Positions 43,056-51,900 of a stretch of 64,000 nt of DNA are shown piece after piece. The stretch covers positions 186,001 through 250,000 of the forward strand of contig NZ_JTDK01000001.1 of NCBI RefSeq assembly GCF_000802305.1. Direction: 5' to 3'. Positions within the stretch are counted from its first letter, which is position 1, and every line of letters begins with the position of its first letter. The position numbers and the translations under genes were made by a program. Below the pieces are notes generated by a model that searched no databases, had not been told where the DNA came from, and saw only the letters and a list, made by a program, of their open reading frames with translations. This stretch comes from Microbacterium mangrovi (lineage in GTDB: Bacteria > Actinomycetota > Actinomycetes > Actinomycetales > Microbacteriaceae).

Positions 43056-46000
43056 ATGACTAGAACAGGACGGGCGCGACCCACGCGCCACTCCGAGCGA
43101 TCCGAAGACGTCTGCACGGTTCGCGCGCGTCACAGGAACGCTCGTCGCTCCGTGATCGCCGCGGCCACCGTCGTCGCGATCGCCGGGGCCGCCTTCGGCG
43201 GTGCCGCTGCGAATGCGGCCGTCGGCGACACCTTCACCGACCTCAACGGCGCCACTTTGTCGATGGTTCAACTCAGCGGCGGGGGCTTCGCCTACTGCAT
43301 CGACTATCAGGTGACGCCGAACTCGAAGGGCACCGTCCTCACGGAGACCGCCGGAGCAACGGACCCGGTCTACCAGAGTGCGACGGTGCGTGGAAAGGTC
43401 CTCTGGATCCTCGCGCACGGATACCCCGTGCTCTCGAAGGAGCAGATGGAGAAGGAAGCCGGGGTCACGATTCCGGACAGCCAGGGAGAACCCCTCGCCG
43501 GCTTCGAGACGCAGGACGCGATCTGGCAGGTGACGACCGGCATCGGAAGCAGTGGCGACCCCATGTCCGACTGGCTCGTCCGGAACGCCGTGCCGATCAC
43601 GTCGTACCCGGCGCCGACCGTCCATATCACGAAGGGCGCCAACTTCGCGTCCGTCGATTCCGGTCTCGTCGGCCCGTTCGTGGTCGACACCGAAGGGATG
43701 CCGGACGCCGCGGTGACCGGTTCATCCGGCGCTCAGGTCGTCAACGCGCAGGGCCAGGCGATCACGGATGTCGCAGACAACGGGTCGTTCTATCTGAAGG
43801 TCTCCCAAGCCGGTTCGTACACCGCAACAGCGTCGGGCGATGGCTGGAGTCTGGGCCACATCTTCAAGGACCTCTCGAAGAACAACCAGGAGATGGTCGG
43901 CGGCCTGCCGGTCAAGGCCTCGGACCAGATCTCCGTGTCGGTTCAGGACAACGGTCCGACCCCGTCGATCTCGACCACGGCGACGGACAAAGCCGACGGT
44001 GACAAGGTGCTCCCGGCCTCGGGTGGCGTCGTGAAGGATGTCGTTTCGTACACCGGCCTGACGCCGGGTGTCGAGTACACGATGTCGGGTGAGCTGATGG
44101 ACAAGGCAACCGGTAAGGGCACCGGCATCAAGGCCTCCAAGACCTTCACCCCCACGTCCGCGAACGGTTCGGTGGAGACCGACTTCACGGTTCCCGCGGG
44201 GGATGCCGGCAGGTCGCTGGTGGCGTTCGAGGATCTGACCGATGCGAACGGTGCTGTGGCGAAGCATGAGGACATCAACTCGGCTGCACAGACCGTGACC
44301 GTGGACACGCCGGCGCCGGCGCCGGCGATCTCGACGACCGCGACGGACAAGGCCGACGGTGACAAGGAACTCGAGTTCCGCGGCGGCGTCGTCAAAGATG
44401 TCGTCGCGTACAAGAACCTGACCCCCGGGACGCAGTACACGATGTCGGGTGAGCTGATGGACAAGGCCACCGGTACGGGCACAGGGATCAAGGCCTCCAA
44501 GACCTTCACGCCGACCAGTGCGAACGGTTCGGTGGAGATCGACTTCACGGTTCCCGCGGGGGATGCCGGCAAGTCGCTGGTGGCGTTCGAGGATCTGACC
44601 GATGCGAACGGCGCGGTTGCGAAGCACGAAGACATCAACTCGGCAGCGCAGACGGTGGTCGTCGACCAGGCCCCGACCATTGCGACGACGGCCACAGACA
44701 AGTCCGACGGTGACAAGGTGCTGCCGTTCCGTGGTGGTGTCGTGAAGGATGTCGTTTCGTACAAGGGTCTGACCCCGGGCATCCAGTACACGATGTCGGG
44801 TGAGCTGATGGACAAGGCCACCGGCACGGGCACCGGCATCAAGGGTTCCAAGACCTTCACCCCCACGTCCGCGGACGGTTCGGTGGAGATCGACTTCACG
44901 GTTCCCGCGGGGGAGGCCGGCAGGTCGCTGGTCGCGTTCGAGTCGCTGATCGATGCGAAGGGCGAGGTCGCGAAGCACGCGGACATCAACTCCGCCGCAC
45001 AGACGGTGACCGTGGGAAACACCCCTGCGGTGTCGACGACGGCGACGGACAAGTCCGATGGGGACCAGGAGCTCTCGTTCCGTGGTGGTGTGGTCTCCGA
45101 CATCGTGAAGTACACGAACCTGGTTCCGGGTGTCGAGTACACGATGTCGGGTGAGCTGATGGACAAGGCCACCGGCAAGTCCACCGGGATCACCGGGTCG
45201 AAGACCTTCACCCCCACGACCGCGAACGGCAGTGTGGAGATCGACTTCACGGTTCCGGCGAAGTTCGCCGGGCATGACCTGGTCGCGTTCGAGAAGGTCG
45301 CCGACAGCAGCGGCGTCGTCGCGAAGCACGAGGACATCAACGCGAAGTCTCAGACCGTGCACGTCGACAACACCCCTGCGGTGTCGACGACGGCGACGGA
45401 CAAGTCCGATGGGGACCAGGAGCTCTCGTTCCGTGGTGGTGTGGTCTCCGACATCGTGAAGTACACGAACCTGGTTCCGGGTGTCGAGTACACGATGTCG
45501 GGTGAGCTGATGGACAAGGCCACCGGCAAGTCCACCGGGATCACCGGGTCGAAGACCTTCACCCCCACGACCGCGAACGGCAGTGTGGAGATCGACTTCA
45601 CGGTTCCGGCGAAGTTCGCCGGGCATGACCTGGTCGCGTTCGAGAAGATCGCCGACAGCAGCGGCGTCGTCGCGAAGCACGAGGACATCAACGCGAAGTC
45701 TCAGACCGTATCAGTCGACGAGAAGCCGGCCGTCACCACCACGGCGACGGACAAGGCGGATGGGGACAAGGAACTGCCCTCCAACGGTGGTGTGGTCTCC
45801 GACATCGTGAAGTACACGGGCTTGGTTCCGGGTACGGAGTACACGGTCAATGGTGTTCTGATGGACAAGGCCGCCGGTAAGTCGACGGGTATCACCGCGT
45901 CCAAGAAGTTCACGCCGGCCGCGGCTGACGGCAGTGTGGAGATCGACTTCAATCTGCCCACCGGGTTCGCCGGTGACGACCTGGTCGCGTTCGAGAAGGT

Positions 46001-46253
46001 CCTGGACGCCCGGGGTGTCGTCGCCACGCACGAGGACATCAACGCGAAGTCCCAGACCGTGCACGTCGACAAGCCGTTCGCCCCGATCACGCCGACCCCG
46101 AAGGCGCCGACGTACGGGCCGAGCGTGAACACCGGCGGCACTGTCGACAATGGTGGCAGCACCGGCGGCTGGATGGGCGGCGCGCTCGCGGCCGGCATCA
46201 TCGCCCTGGTCGGAGCAGCAGGCATCGGGATCCGTCGCAAGACGACCGACTGA
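43056..46253 (+). CDS. Thioester-domain, VaFE-repeat surface-anchored protein (adhesin 2)
   Basis: A 1065-residue paralogue of adhesin 1. Signal peptide RRSVIAAATVVAIAGAAFGG; thioester domain with GFAYCIDY (Cys) and ETQDAIWQ (Gln). Six VaFE repeats of about 117 residues, all with VAFE, each with ATDK, GGVV and GELMDKATG motifs. The fourth and fifth are nearly identical in DNA. The last repeat resembles that of adhesin 1 and the only repeat of adhesin 3. The end is GPSVNTGG, hydrophobic span, RRKTTD. Probably an elongated, isopeptide-stabilised wall protein. The ATG at 43056 follows GCAAGGAC, the same leader sequence as adhesin 1. Confidence 0.88.
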   Translation: MTRTGRARPTRHSERSEDVCTVRARHRNARRSVIAAATVVAIAGAAFGGAAANAAVGDTFTDLNGATLSMVQLSGGGFAYCIDYQVTPNSKGTVLTETAGATDPVYQSATVRGKVLWILAHGYPVLSKEQMEKEAGVTIPDSQGEPLAGFETQDAIWQVTTGIGSSGDPMSDWLVRNAVPITSYPAPTVHITKGANFASVDSGLVGPFVVDTEGMPDAAVTGSSGAQVVNAQGQAITDVADNGSFYLKVSQAGSYTATASGDGWSLGHIFKDLSKNNQEMVGGLPVKASDQISVSVQDNGPTPSISTTATDKADGDKVLPASGGVVKDVVSYTGLTPGVEYTMSGELMDKATGKGTGIKASKTFTPTSANGSVETDFTVPAGDAGRSLVAFEDLTDANGAVAKHEDINSAAQTVTVDTPAPAPAISTTATDKADGDKELEFRGGVVKDVVAYKNLTPGTQYTMSGELMDKATGTGTGIKASKTFTPTSANGSVEIDFTVPAGDAGKSLVAFEDLTDANGAVAKHEDINSAAQTVVVDQAPTIATTATDKSDGDKVLPFRGGVVKDVVSYKGLTPGIQYTMSGELMDKATGTGTGIKGSKTFTPTSADGSVEIDFTVPAGEAGRSLVAFESLIDAKGEVAKHADINSAAQTVTVGNTPAVSTTATDKSDGDQELSFRGGVVSDIVKYTNLVPGVEYTMSGELMDKATGKSTGITGSKTFTPTTANGSVEIDFTVPAKFAGHDLVAFEKVADSSGVVAKHEDINAKSQTVHVDNTPAVSTTATDKSDGDQELSFRGGVVSDIVKYTNLVPGVEYTMSGELMDKATGKSTGITGSKTFTPTTANGSVEIDFTVPAKFAGHDLVAFEKIADSSGVVAKHEDINAKSQTVSVDEKPAVTTTATDKADGDKELPSNGGVVSDIVKYTGLVPGTEYTVNGVLMDKAAGKSTGITASKKFTPAAADGSVEIDFNLPTGFAGDDLVAFEKVLDARGVVATHEDINAKSQTVHVDKPFAPITPTPKAPTYGPSVNTGGTVDNGGSTGGWMGGALAAGIIALVGAAGIGIRRKTTD
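45018..45709 (+). repeat. 351-bp tandem duplication inside adhesin 2
   Basis: Repeats 4 and 5 of the protein begin at 45018 and 45369 and are almost identical at DNA level for 341-351 bases; the only difference I saw is GAGAAGGTC versus GAGAAGATC. They encode one 117-residue VaFE repeat each. The identity points to a recent in-frame duplication. Confidence 0.9.
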
Positions 46254-46272
46254 TTCTCTGACCGCTTCTCCC

Positions 46273-46334
46273 TGATGGCCCCCGGGCCTGGGACCGGCTC
46301 CCTCAACGAGTCGCCCCAGGACCGGGGGCCATCG
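46273..46334 (+). terminator. Terminator after adhesin 2
   Basis: GATGGCCCCCGG (46274-46285) pairs with CCGGGGGCCATC (46322-46333), with an additional inner stem CCTGGG/CCCAGG (46287-46292, 46315-46320). The 310-base gap up to the third adhesin holds this and the repeat at 46421. Confidence 0.7.
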
Positions 46335-46420
46335 GCATCCTCGCCTATGGCTCACTACTCAATCTGCAGGCCGACGTCTGAGCAAATGGGCACATTGTGT
46401 GCGGGCGGACGCGGCAGGAT

Positions 46421-46451
46421 TACTCATAATGGGGCGGTTCGGTACTCAATT
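46421..46451 (+). promoter_or_regulatory. Direct repeat upstream of adhesin gene 3
   Basis: TACTCATAAT at 46421 and TACTCAATT at 46443, 22 bp apart, 113 bases before the third adhesin's ATG. The first copy carries one extra base relative to the others, which accounts for 22 rather than 21. A further TACTCAAT is at 46356-46363. Confidence 0.55.
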
Positions 46452-46563
46452 CTGGGACTTCGGCGCTTTTGCGGTCGGACTCGGACGGAGGCTTGGAACT
46501 CAGCGCGGGGCAGCAGGCCCCGCTGAGGTCAAGTCGAAACAACCCGAGAGGACGCCCGCCTAA

Positions 46564-48066
46564 ATGAGCGAGAACAGGCCACCGCACGATCCGCGTCTGC
46601 ATCCGACCTCCGAAGCTCCCACGAGGAGATCCCGCCGGGGGATCGGGCAGAAGCGCCTGCGACGAATGATCGCGGCGGCGGCGACCGTCGCGGCCATCGC
46701 GGGGTCCGCTTTCGGTGGTGCCGTCGCGGCGAGCGCCGCCGTCGGCGACACGGCGACCCTGATCTGGGAGTCGCCGCAGGAGAACTTCTACCAGCTGAGC
46801 GACGGCTCTTACGCGTACTGCCTTGATCGGTGGAAGAAGGGTCCCGACGTCGGCAACACCTACCGCGAAACCGACTGGAACTCCTACACCGGTGCCACGA
46901 CACGGTGGAACACGGATCCGTCCGTGCGCGGTGACGTGCTGTGGATCCTCGCGCACTCGTATCCGTCCCTGACTCCCGCTGAGGTCTCTGCTGAGACCGG
47001 CATCCCCGTGCAGCCCGCGTCCGTTCTGAGTGCAGGCACGCAGCACGCCATCTGGTACTTCACGAACGGCATCGTCCCGGAGCCCGCAGAACTCGCCACC
47101 CCGACGGGCCGGCTCTACACCTGGCTCGTCGACCACGCGACGCCGATCTCGCCCAACAGCGCGGACGGCGGCTCCATCAGCCTCACCAAGGGTCCCGGTT
47201 TCGTGTCGACGCCCGGTCAGAAGGCCGGCCCGTTCGTCGTGACCACGGATCAGGTGAGCGTCGTGTCCCTTTCTGCGTCCGCGGGCGGAACCATCGTGGA
47301 CAGCGCCGGCAGCCCTCTGACGACAGTGCTCGACGGAGACCGGTTCTGGGTCACGTCGGCCGAGCCGCAGAACGTCACGGTCACGGCGTCCGGCACCTAC
47401 GTGCACCAAGACGGTCACATCTGGGTCGACACGACCGAACCGCAAGACCAGGAGCTCTCGATGGGCGCAGCGACACCGGTGGAACGCAGCGCGACGATCG
47501 ATGTCGACCTCGCTCCGGCCCCGCCTGAGATTTCCACGACGGCGACGGACAAGGCCGATGGTAATCACGGGCTGCCCTCCACCGGCGGTGTCGTGAAGGA
47601 TGTCGTCTCGTACACCGGTCTGACACCGGGCACCGAGTACACGGTCACCGGTGTGCTGATGGACAAGGCCACCGGTAAGTCGACCGGGATCACGGCGTCC
47701 AAGACGCTCACCCCGACCACAGCCGATGGTTCGGTGGAGGTCGACTTCACCCTGCCGGAGGGGTTCGCCGGAGACGACCTGGTCGTGTTCGAGAAGGTCT
47801 TGGACGCGAACGTCGTCGTGGCCGCGCATGAGGACATCACCGCGACGTCCCAGACCGTGCACGTCGACAAGCCCACCCCGCCTGCACCCACCCCGACACC
47901 GACGCCGACGCCGACCCCGTCGACGTACGGGCCGAGCGTGAACACCGGAGGCACCGTCGACAACGGCGGCAGCACCGGCGGCTGGATGGGCGGCGCGCTC
48001 GCGGCCGGGATGATCGCTCTGCTCGGCGCAGGCGGCATCCGGATCCGTCGCAAGACGACCAGCTGA
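46564..48066 (+). CDS. Thioester-domain, single-VaFE surface-anchored protein (adhesin 3)
   Basis: A 500-residue shorter paralogue. An Arg-rich N-terminus precedes the signal (IAAAATVAAIAGSAFGGAVA). Thioester domain: SYAYCLDR (Cys) and GTQHAIWY (Gln). Only one VaFE repeat follows, with the form VVFE. A Pro/Thr linker leads to YGPSVNTGG, hydrophobic span and RRKTTS. It may be the minimal form from which the two longer proteins arose, since its single repeat resembles their last repeats. GAGAGGA precedes the ATG by about ten bases. A strong terminator follows. Confidence 0.88.
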   Translation: MSENRPPHDPRLHPTSEAPTRRSRRGIGQKRLRRMIAAAATVAAIAGSAFGGAVAASAAVGDTATLIWESPQENFYQLSDGSYAYCLDRWKKGPDVGNTYRETDWNSYTGATTRWNTDPSVRGDVLWILAHSYPSLTPAEVSAETGIPVQPASVLSAGTQHAIWYFTNGIVPEPAELATPTGRLYTWLVDHATPISPNSADGGSISLTKGPGFVSTPGQKAGPFVVTTDQVSVVSLSASAGGTIVDSAGSPLTTVLDGDRFWVTSAEPQNVTVTASGTYVHQDGHIWVDTTEPQDQELSMGAATPVERSATIDVDLAPAPPEISTTATDKADGNHGLPSTGGVVKDVVSYTGLTPGTEYTVTGVLMDKATGKSTGITASKTLTPTTADGSVEVDFTLPEGFAGDDLVVFEKVLDANVVVAAHEDITATSQTVHVDKPTPPAPTPTPTPTPTPSTYGPSVNTGGTVDNGGSTGGWMGGALAAGMIALLGAGGIRIRRKTTS

Positions 48067-48081
48067 TCCCACGCCACACGA

Positions 48082-48120
48082 ACGAGATGGCCCCGGTCCG
48101 CAGACCCGGGGCCATCTCGT
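48082..48120 (+). terminator. Bidirectional terminator between adhesin 3 and the permease
   Basis: A 15-bp perfect stem (48082-48096 and 48106-48120, containing GAGATGGCCCCGG) with a 9-base loop. It lies 15 bases after the adhesin stop and directly before the stop of the convergent permease gene. Confidence 0.82.
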
Positions 48121-48122
48121 GC

Positions 48123-49565
48123 TCACTCGGACGCGGATGCCGCGATGGATGCCGCCCGGCGGCGGCCGGCCCAGACCGCGCCGAACACCGCGGCCACCAC
48201 CAGCGGGGCCATCAGTGCCCAGTTGACCCAGTCGGTGCGGCCGGTGAGAAGGTCCAGGTTCATCAGCATCAGCACGAGCCCGACCACCAGCCCGACGAGA
48301 CCGAGCAGTGGTGCCACGATCACGCGGAACACCCCGTGCCCGCGCCGGTCACGGGAGAAGAACCGGACGACGCTCACCATGCAGAGCGCCTGCAGGGCGA
48401 CGACCCCGATGATCCCGATGCCGTTGGTCCACAGGAGCAGCTGCAGGTACGGGTCGCCGTGCAGCAGCACGGTGATCACGATGAGCACCAGCGAGACGAC
48501 CGTGGTGACGATGCTGGCCAGGGCCGGAGACCGGAAGCGCGGGTGCGTGACCCCGAGGCGCGCCGGCAGCAGCCCGTCACGACCGAGGGCGAACAGGTAG
48601 CGCGAGGTCGCGTTGTGGAACGCGATGGTCGCGGCGAGGATGCTCGTCACGATGAGCAGCCCCATCACCGTGCTCGCCCACTTTCCGAGGTACGAGTCGG
48701 CGAGCATGAAGTACAGGCCCTGGAAGGCATCCGACAGGGAGTACTTGAGCAGCCCGTCGACCCCGAGCGCGTCGACGGCGATCCACGCGATGAATCCGTA
48801 GAACAGGGCCAGGAATCCCACCGCGAGGTAGGTCGCCCGCGGTACGGTGCGGGCGGGGTCGCGGGCTTCCTCGGCGTAGATGGCGGTGCCCTCGAACCCG
48901 ATGAACGCGCCGAGCGCGAGCACGAACATCCCGCCGCTCGCCAGGTTGAAGACGTTGCCCGGAAGGAAGGGTGCCACGGTGAAGTGCGCGGTGCCCTCGG
49001 TGACCAGCACCGCGATCGCGAGCGCGAGGAGGATCACCACCTCCAGAGACATCAGCACGGCGAGCACGCGGGCGCCGATGTCGATCTGGCGGAAGCCGAG
49101 GAATCCGACCACGGCCAGACCCGCCAGCGCGTACACCGACCAGTGCAGGTGGATGCCGAACAGCTGATTGAGCGTGGATGCCGCGTAGAACCCGAGGAAT
49201 CCGTAGAAACCCGCGCAGATCAGGGCGTACGACAGCAGCGCGACCATCGCCGCGGCTCCGCCCGCACGCGCGCCGAGGCCGCGGCCGATGAACGCGTAGA
49301 ACGCCCCGGCGTTGCGCACGTAGCGGGCGAACGCGGTGAAGCCGGCCGCGCACAGCACGTAGACGACCCCGCTGAACACATACGCGCCGGGCGTGCCGAT
49401 GCCGCCCAGGCGGAAGGCGAGCGGCGCCGCTCCCGCCATGACCGCGAGCGGTGCCGCGGCGGCGACGACGAAGAAGAAGATGTCGAAGGTGCCGAGCTTG
49501 CCGCGGGCGAGGCCGGGGCTGGACCCGGTCGTGGCGGGGGAGGGGGAGGAGGATGTCGCGGTCAT
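48123..49565 (-). CDS. APC family amino acid permease
   Basis: A 480-residue protein with about 12 membrane segments. The start KLGTFDIFFFVVAAAAPLAVMAG is the typical first helix, and IGFEGTAIYAEEARDPARTVPRATY the conserved loop after helix 6. The substrate is an amino acid or amide-derived amine; the amidase gene 102 bases upstream on the same strand suggests that transport and hydrolysis are linked. The ATG at 49565 has AAGGAGC upstream, better than the longer start at 49655. Confidence 0.87.
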   Translation of the reverse strand: MTATSSSPSPATTGSSPGLARGKLGTFDIFFFVVAAAAPLAVMAGAAPLAFRLGGIGTPGAYVFSGVVYVLCAAGFTAFARYVRNAGAFYAFIGRGLGARAGGAAAMVALLSYALICAGFYGFLGFYAASTLNQLFGIHLHWSVYALAGLAVVGFLGFRQIDIGARVLAVLMSLEVVILLALAIAVLVTEGTAHFTVAPFLPGNVFNLASGGMFVLALGAFIGFEGTAIYAEEARDPARTVPRATYLAVGFLALFYGFIAWIAVDALGVDGLLKYSLSDAFQGLYFMLADSYLGKWASTVMGLLIVTSILAATIAFHNATSRYLFALGRDGLLPARLGVTHPRFRSPALASIVTTVVSLVLIVITVLLHGDPYLQLLLWTNGIGIIGVVALQALCMVSVVRFFSRDRRGHGVFRVIVAPLLGLVGLVVGLVLMLMNLDLLTGRTDWVNWALMAPLVVAAVFGAVWAGRRRAASIAASASE

Positions 49566-49667
49566 GGGGCTCCTTGGTGTCAGCGACGGTGATGACGGAC
49601 GCAGCCGATGCTGCGGGAGGGGGTGGATGCCGCGCCGGCTGCGCGGGCGCGGCATCCGGATCGGCGA

Positions 49668-51056
49668 TCAGACGGCGGGCCACCAGGCCGGGTCGGTCCA
49701 CAGTCCGAGCTCCTGCTCGAGGGCGGCGCCCACGCGGAACACGGTGGCGTCGTCGAAGGTGCGCCCGACGATCTGGACGCCGGTGGGAACGCCGTTCGGT
49801 GCCAGACCGGACGGGACGGCGAGCACCGGCACGCGGCCGATGACGTTGAACGGCAGGGTCATGAGCTGGGAGAAGATCGCCGCGCTGTCGGTGCTCGGTT
49901 CGTCGGCGGCGAGGCCCGTGGTGGCGATCGTCGGGCAGACGAGGGCGTCGTATCCGGTCATGAGCTCGGCGAACGGCCGATAGAAGGCGGTCTCGGCGAC
50001 GAGTCCCTCGACGTAGTCTCCGCCGGCCGACTCCGCGAACGCCCGGGTGTACGGCATCAGCTGCTCGGCGCGGGCCGGGTCGCCTTCGAGAACGCTCTCG
50101 ATGAACGGGCCCATGACTGCGCCGAAGTGCGGCCACGCGGTCTTCAGCACCCGGTCGGGGCCCCACGGCAGCTCGACGAAGTCGACTTTCGCGCCGGCCG
50201 CGACGAGCGCTTCCGCCACGGCGCAGGTGTTCGCCTCCACCACCGGATCGACCTCGTACCCGCCGAGGTCGAGGCAGACCGCGATCCGCATGCCGGTGAG
50301 GGGGCCGGCCTCGCCCGAGACGGTGACGACCTCCCGCAGGGATGCGGCATCCCCCACCCACGGGCCCGAGATGACGTTCTGCAGCAGGGCGACGTCGGCG
50401 ACGCTGCGGCCCATCGGCCCGTCCGCGCAGTAGGTGTCGGAGTTGAAGGGAGCGAGACCGGGGACGCGGGCGAACGGGGGCTTGAACCCGATGACGCCGC
50501 AGAACGACGACGGGATGCGGATCGATCCGCCGATGTCGCTGCCGGTCGCGAGAATCGTCGAGCCGGCCGCCAGCACGGCACCCGAACCGCCCGAGGATCC
50601 GCCGGGGGTGAAGTCGGTGTTCCACGGGTTGCGGGTGATGCCCCAGAGCTTCGAGTGCGTCACCGGGGCGCAGCAGTACTCGGGCGTCGTGGTGCGTCCG
50701 TGGACGACCGCGCCCGCGGCCTGGATGCGCTCGACGATGGGATGCGTCTCGGTGGCGATGGAGCCCTTGTCGAGCAGGCTGCCGTCTTCGAGCAGGCGTC
50801 CGGCGACGGGCTGCTCGTCCTTCAGCATGAGCGGGATGCCCTCCAGGGCGCCGATCCGCTCGCCGCGGGCGAGGCGCGCCTCCGATGCCGCGGCCGCCGC
50901 CCGGGCCTCGTCCACCCACTGCTCGGTGACCGCGTTGATGCGCGGCTCGGTCGCCTCGGTCCGCGCGATCGCCGACTCGAGGACGTCGACGGGGGAGACC
51001 TCGCCGCGGCGGTACATCGCGGATGCCTCGGTGGCGGTCAGGCGGAACAGATCCAT
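49668..51056 (-). CDS. Amidase (amidase signature family)
   Basis: A 462-residue enzyme with the Ser-cisSer-Lys triad: Lys in LMLKDE, Ser pair in TPGGSSGGSGAVLAAG, then GSDIGGSIRIPSSFCGVIGFKP. It hydrolyses an amide to acid and ammonia; the exact substrate is not predictable. The N-terminus DLFRLTATEASAMYRRGEVSPVDVL is standard. The ATG at 51056 lies immediately before the operator at 51078, so a divergently transcribed TetR protein probably represses it. The downstream permease gene is probably in the same operon. Confidence 0.9.
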   Translation of the reverse strand: MDLFRLTATEASAMYRRGEVSPVDVLESAIARTEATEPRINAVTEQWVDEARAAAAASEARLARGERIGALEGIPLMLKDEQPVAGRLLEDGSLLDKGSIATETHPIVERIQAAGAVVHGRTTTPEYCCAPVTHSKLWGITRNPWNTDFTPGGSSGGSGAVLAAGSTILATGSDIGGSIRIPSSFCGVIGFKPPFARVPGLAPFNSDTYCADGPMGRSVADVALLQNVISGPWVGDAASLREVVTVSGEAGPLTGMRIAVCLDLGGYEVDPVVEANTCAVAEALVAAGAKVDFVELPWGPDRVLKTAWPHFGAVMGPFIESVLEGDPARAEQLMPYTRAFAESAGGDYVEGLVAETAFYRPFAELMTGYDALVCPTIATTGLAADEPSTDSAAIFSQLMTLPFNVIGRVPVLAVPSGLAPNGVPTGVQIVGRTFDDATVFRVGAALEQELGLWTDPAWWPAV

Positions 51057-51077
51057 GGAGGGATGCCTCTCTCGTGG

Positions 51078-51109
51078 CCGTACATCGTACGGTGCCGTAC
51101 ACTGTACGG
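51078..51109 (+). promoter_or_regulatory. Double palindromic operator between amidase and tetR
   Basis: Two perfect 15-base palindromes with arms CCGTAC/GTACGG: 51078-51092 (centre ATC) and 51095-51109 (centre ACT), 17 bp apart. They fill the divergent region. A -10-like GATAAT (51112-51117) for the tetR gene is directly next to them. Confidence 0.8.
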
Positions 51110-51126
51110 ACGATAATGTTGCATCC

Positions 51127-51738
51127 ATGCCGTCCCGTCAAGTCCCCGTGCTCAGCCGCCGCGACGTGACCGACGCGGCGATCGGGCTCATCGAGCGCGA
51201 CGGTCTCGGCGCCCTCACGATGCGCCGCCTCGCGGCCGAGCTCGGCTGTGCGCCGATGAGCCTCTACACGCATGTGCGGAGCCGCGACGACCTCGTCGAC
51301 GCCATCGTCGACCGGCTGATCGAACAGCTCGACCTGCACGAGGTCCCCGCGGAGACGTGGGACAGCGCCGTGCGGCGCACGCTCGGGTCGTACCGCGACC
51401 TGGCGGTGCGGTCTCCCGCCGCGTTCGAGCTGCTCGCGCTCGCACCGTACGACACCTCGCCGGTCGCGCCGCACCTCGCGAACGTGCTCACCGGCCTCGA
51501 GCACGCCGGGCTCGACGCCGAGCAGGCGCGGCAGATCCTCGGGATCGTCGACGCCTACGCATCCGGCTTCCTCGTGGTGTGGGCCCGCAGCCGCGCCCGC
51601 GCCGCGCAGGGCGCCGACGGGCGCGGCGACGACGGGCAGGATGCCGGCATCGCGTCGATGCGCCACCTCGACATGTTCGACGAGGGCCTCGACGCCCTCA
51701 TCGCCGGCCTTGACGCGACGCTCGTGCGGCACGCCTGA
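51127..51738 (+). CDS. TetR family regulator
   Basis: A 203-residue repressor. The DNA-binding domain is SRRDVTDAAIGLIERDGLGALTMRRLAAELGCAPMSLYTHVRSRDDLVDAI, compressed here to say residues about 8-55 carry the helix-turn-helix with LAAELG and LYTHVRSRDDL. The rest is a helical ligand-binding domain (TetR_C type) with YRDLAVRSPAAFELL and a Gly/Asp-rich loop. The ATG at 51127 lies 17 bases after the double palindrome, the likely operator, which controls both its own gene and the amidase. Confidence 0.85.
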   Translation: MPSRQVPVLSRRDVTDAAIGLIERDGLGALTMRRLAAELGCAPMSLYTHVRSRDDLVDAIVDRLIEQLDLHEVPAETWDSAVRRTLGSYRDLAVRSPAAFELLALAPYDTSPVAPHLANVLTGLEHAGLDAEQARQILGIVDAYASGFLVVWARSRARAAQGADGRGDDGQDAGIASMRHLDMFDEGLDALIAGLDATLVRHA

Positions 51739-51900
51739 CTCAGCGGGCCGCGTCCGACGCGACCGAGACCGACGGGACCACCGCCTCCCGGAACAAGGGC
51801 GCTGATCCCGTCCGAGCCTTCGGCGCTGAGCGCCGATCCGACCGTAAGGAAGTCGTTAGGACGGGCCTTACCGCCCAGGACCGGGCCCTACGATTCGTCT

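Noticed and set aside
51739..51900. A c-di-AMP riboswitch before kup
   Set aside because: The -10-like hexamer is six bases before the GTG, so there is probably no leader RNA, and I see no matching conserved motif.
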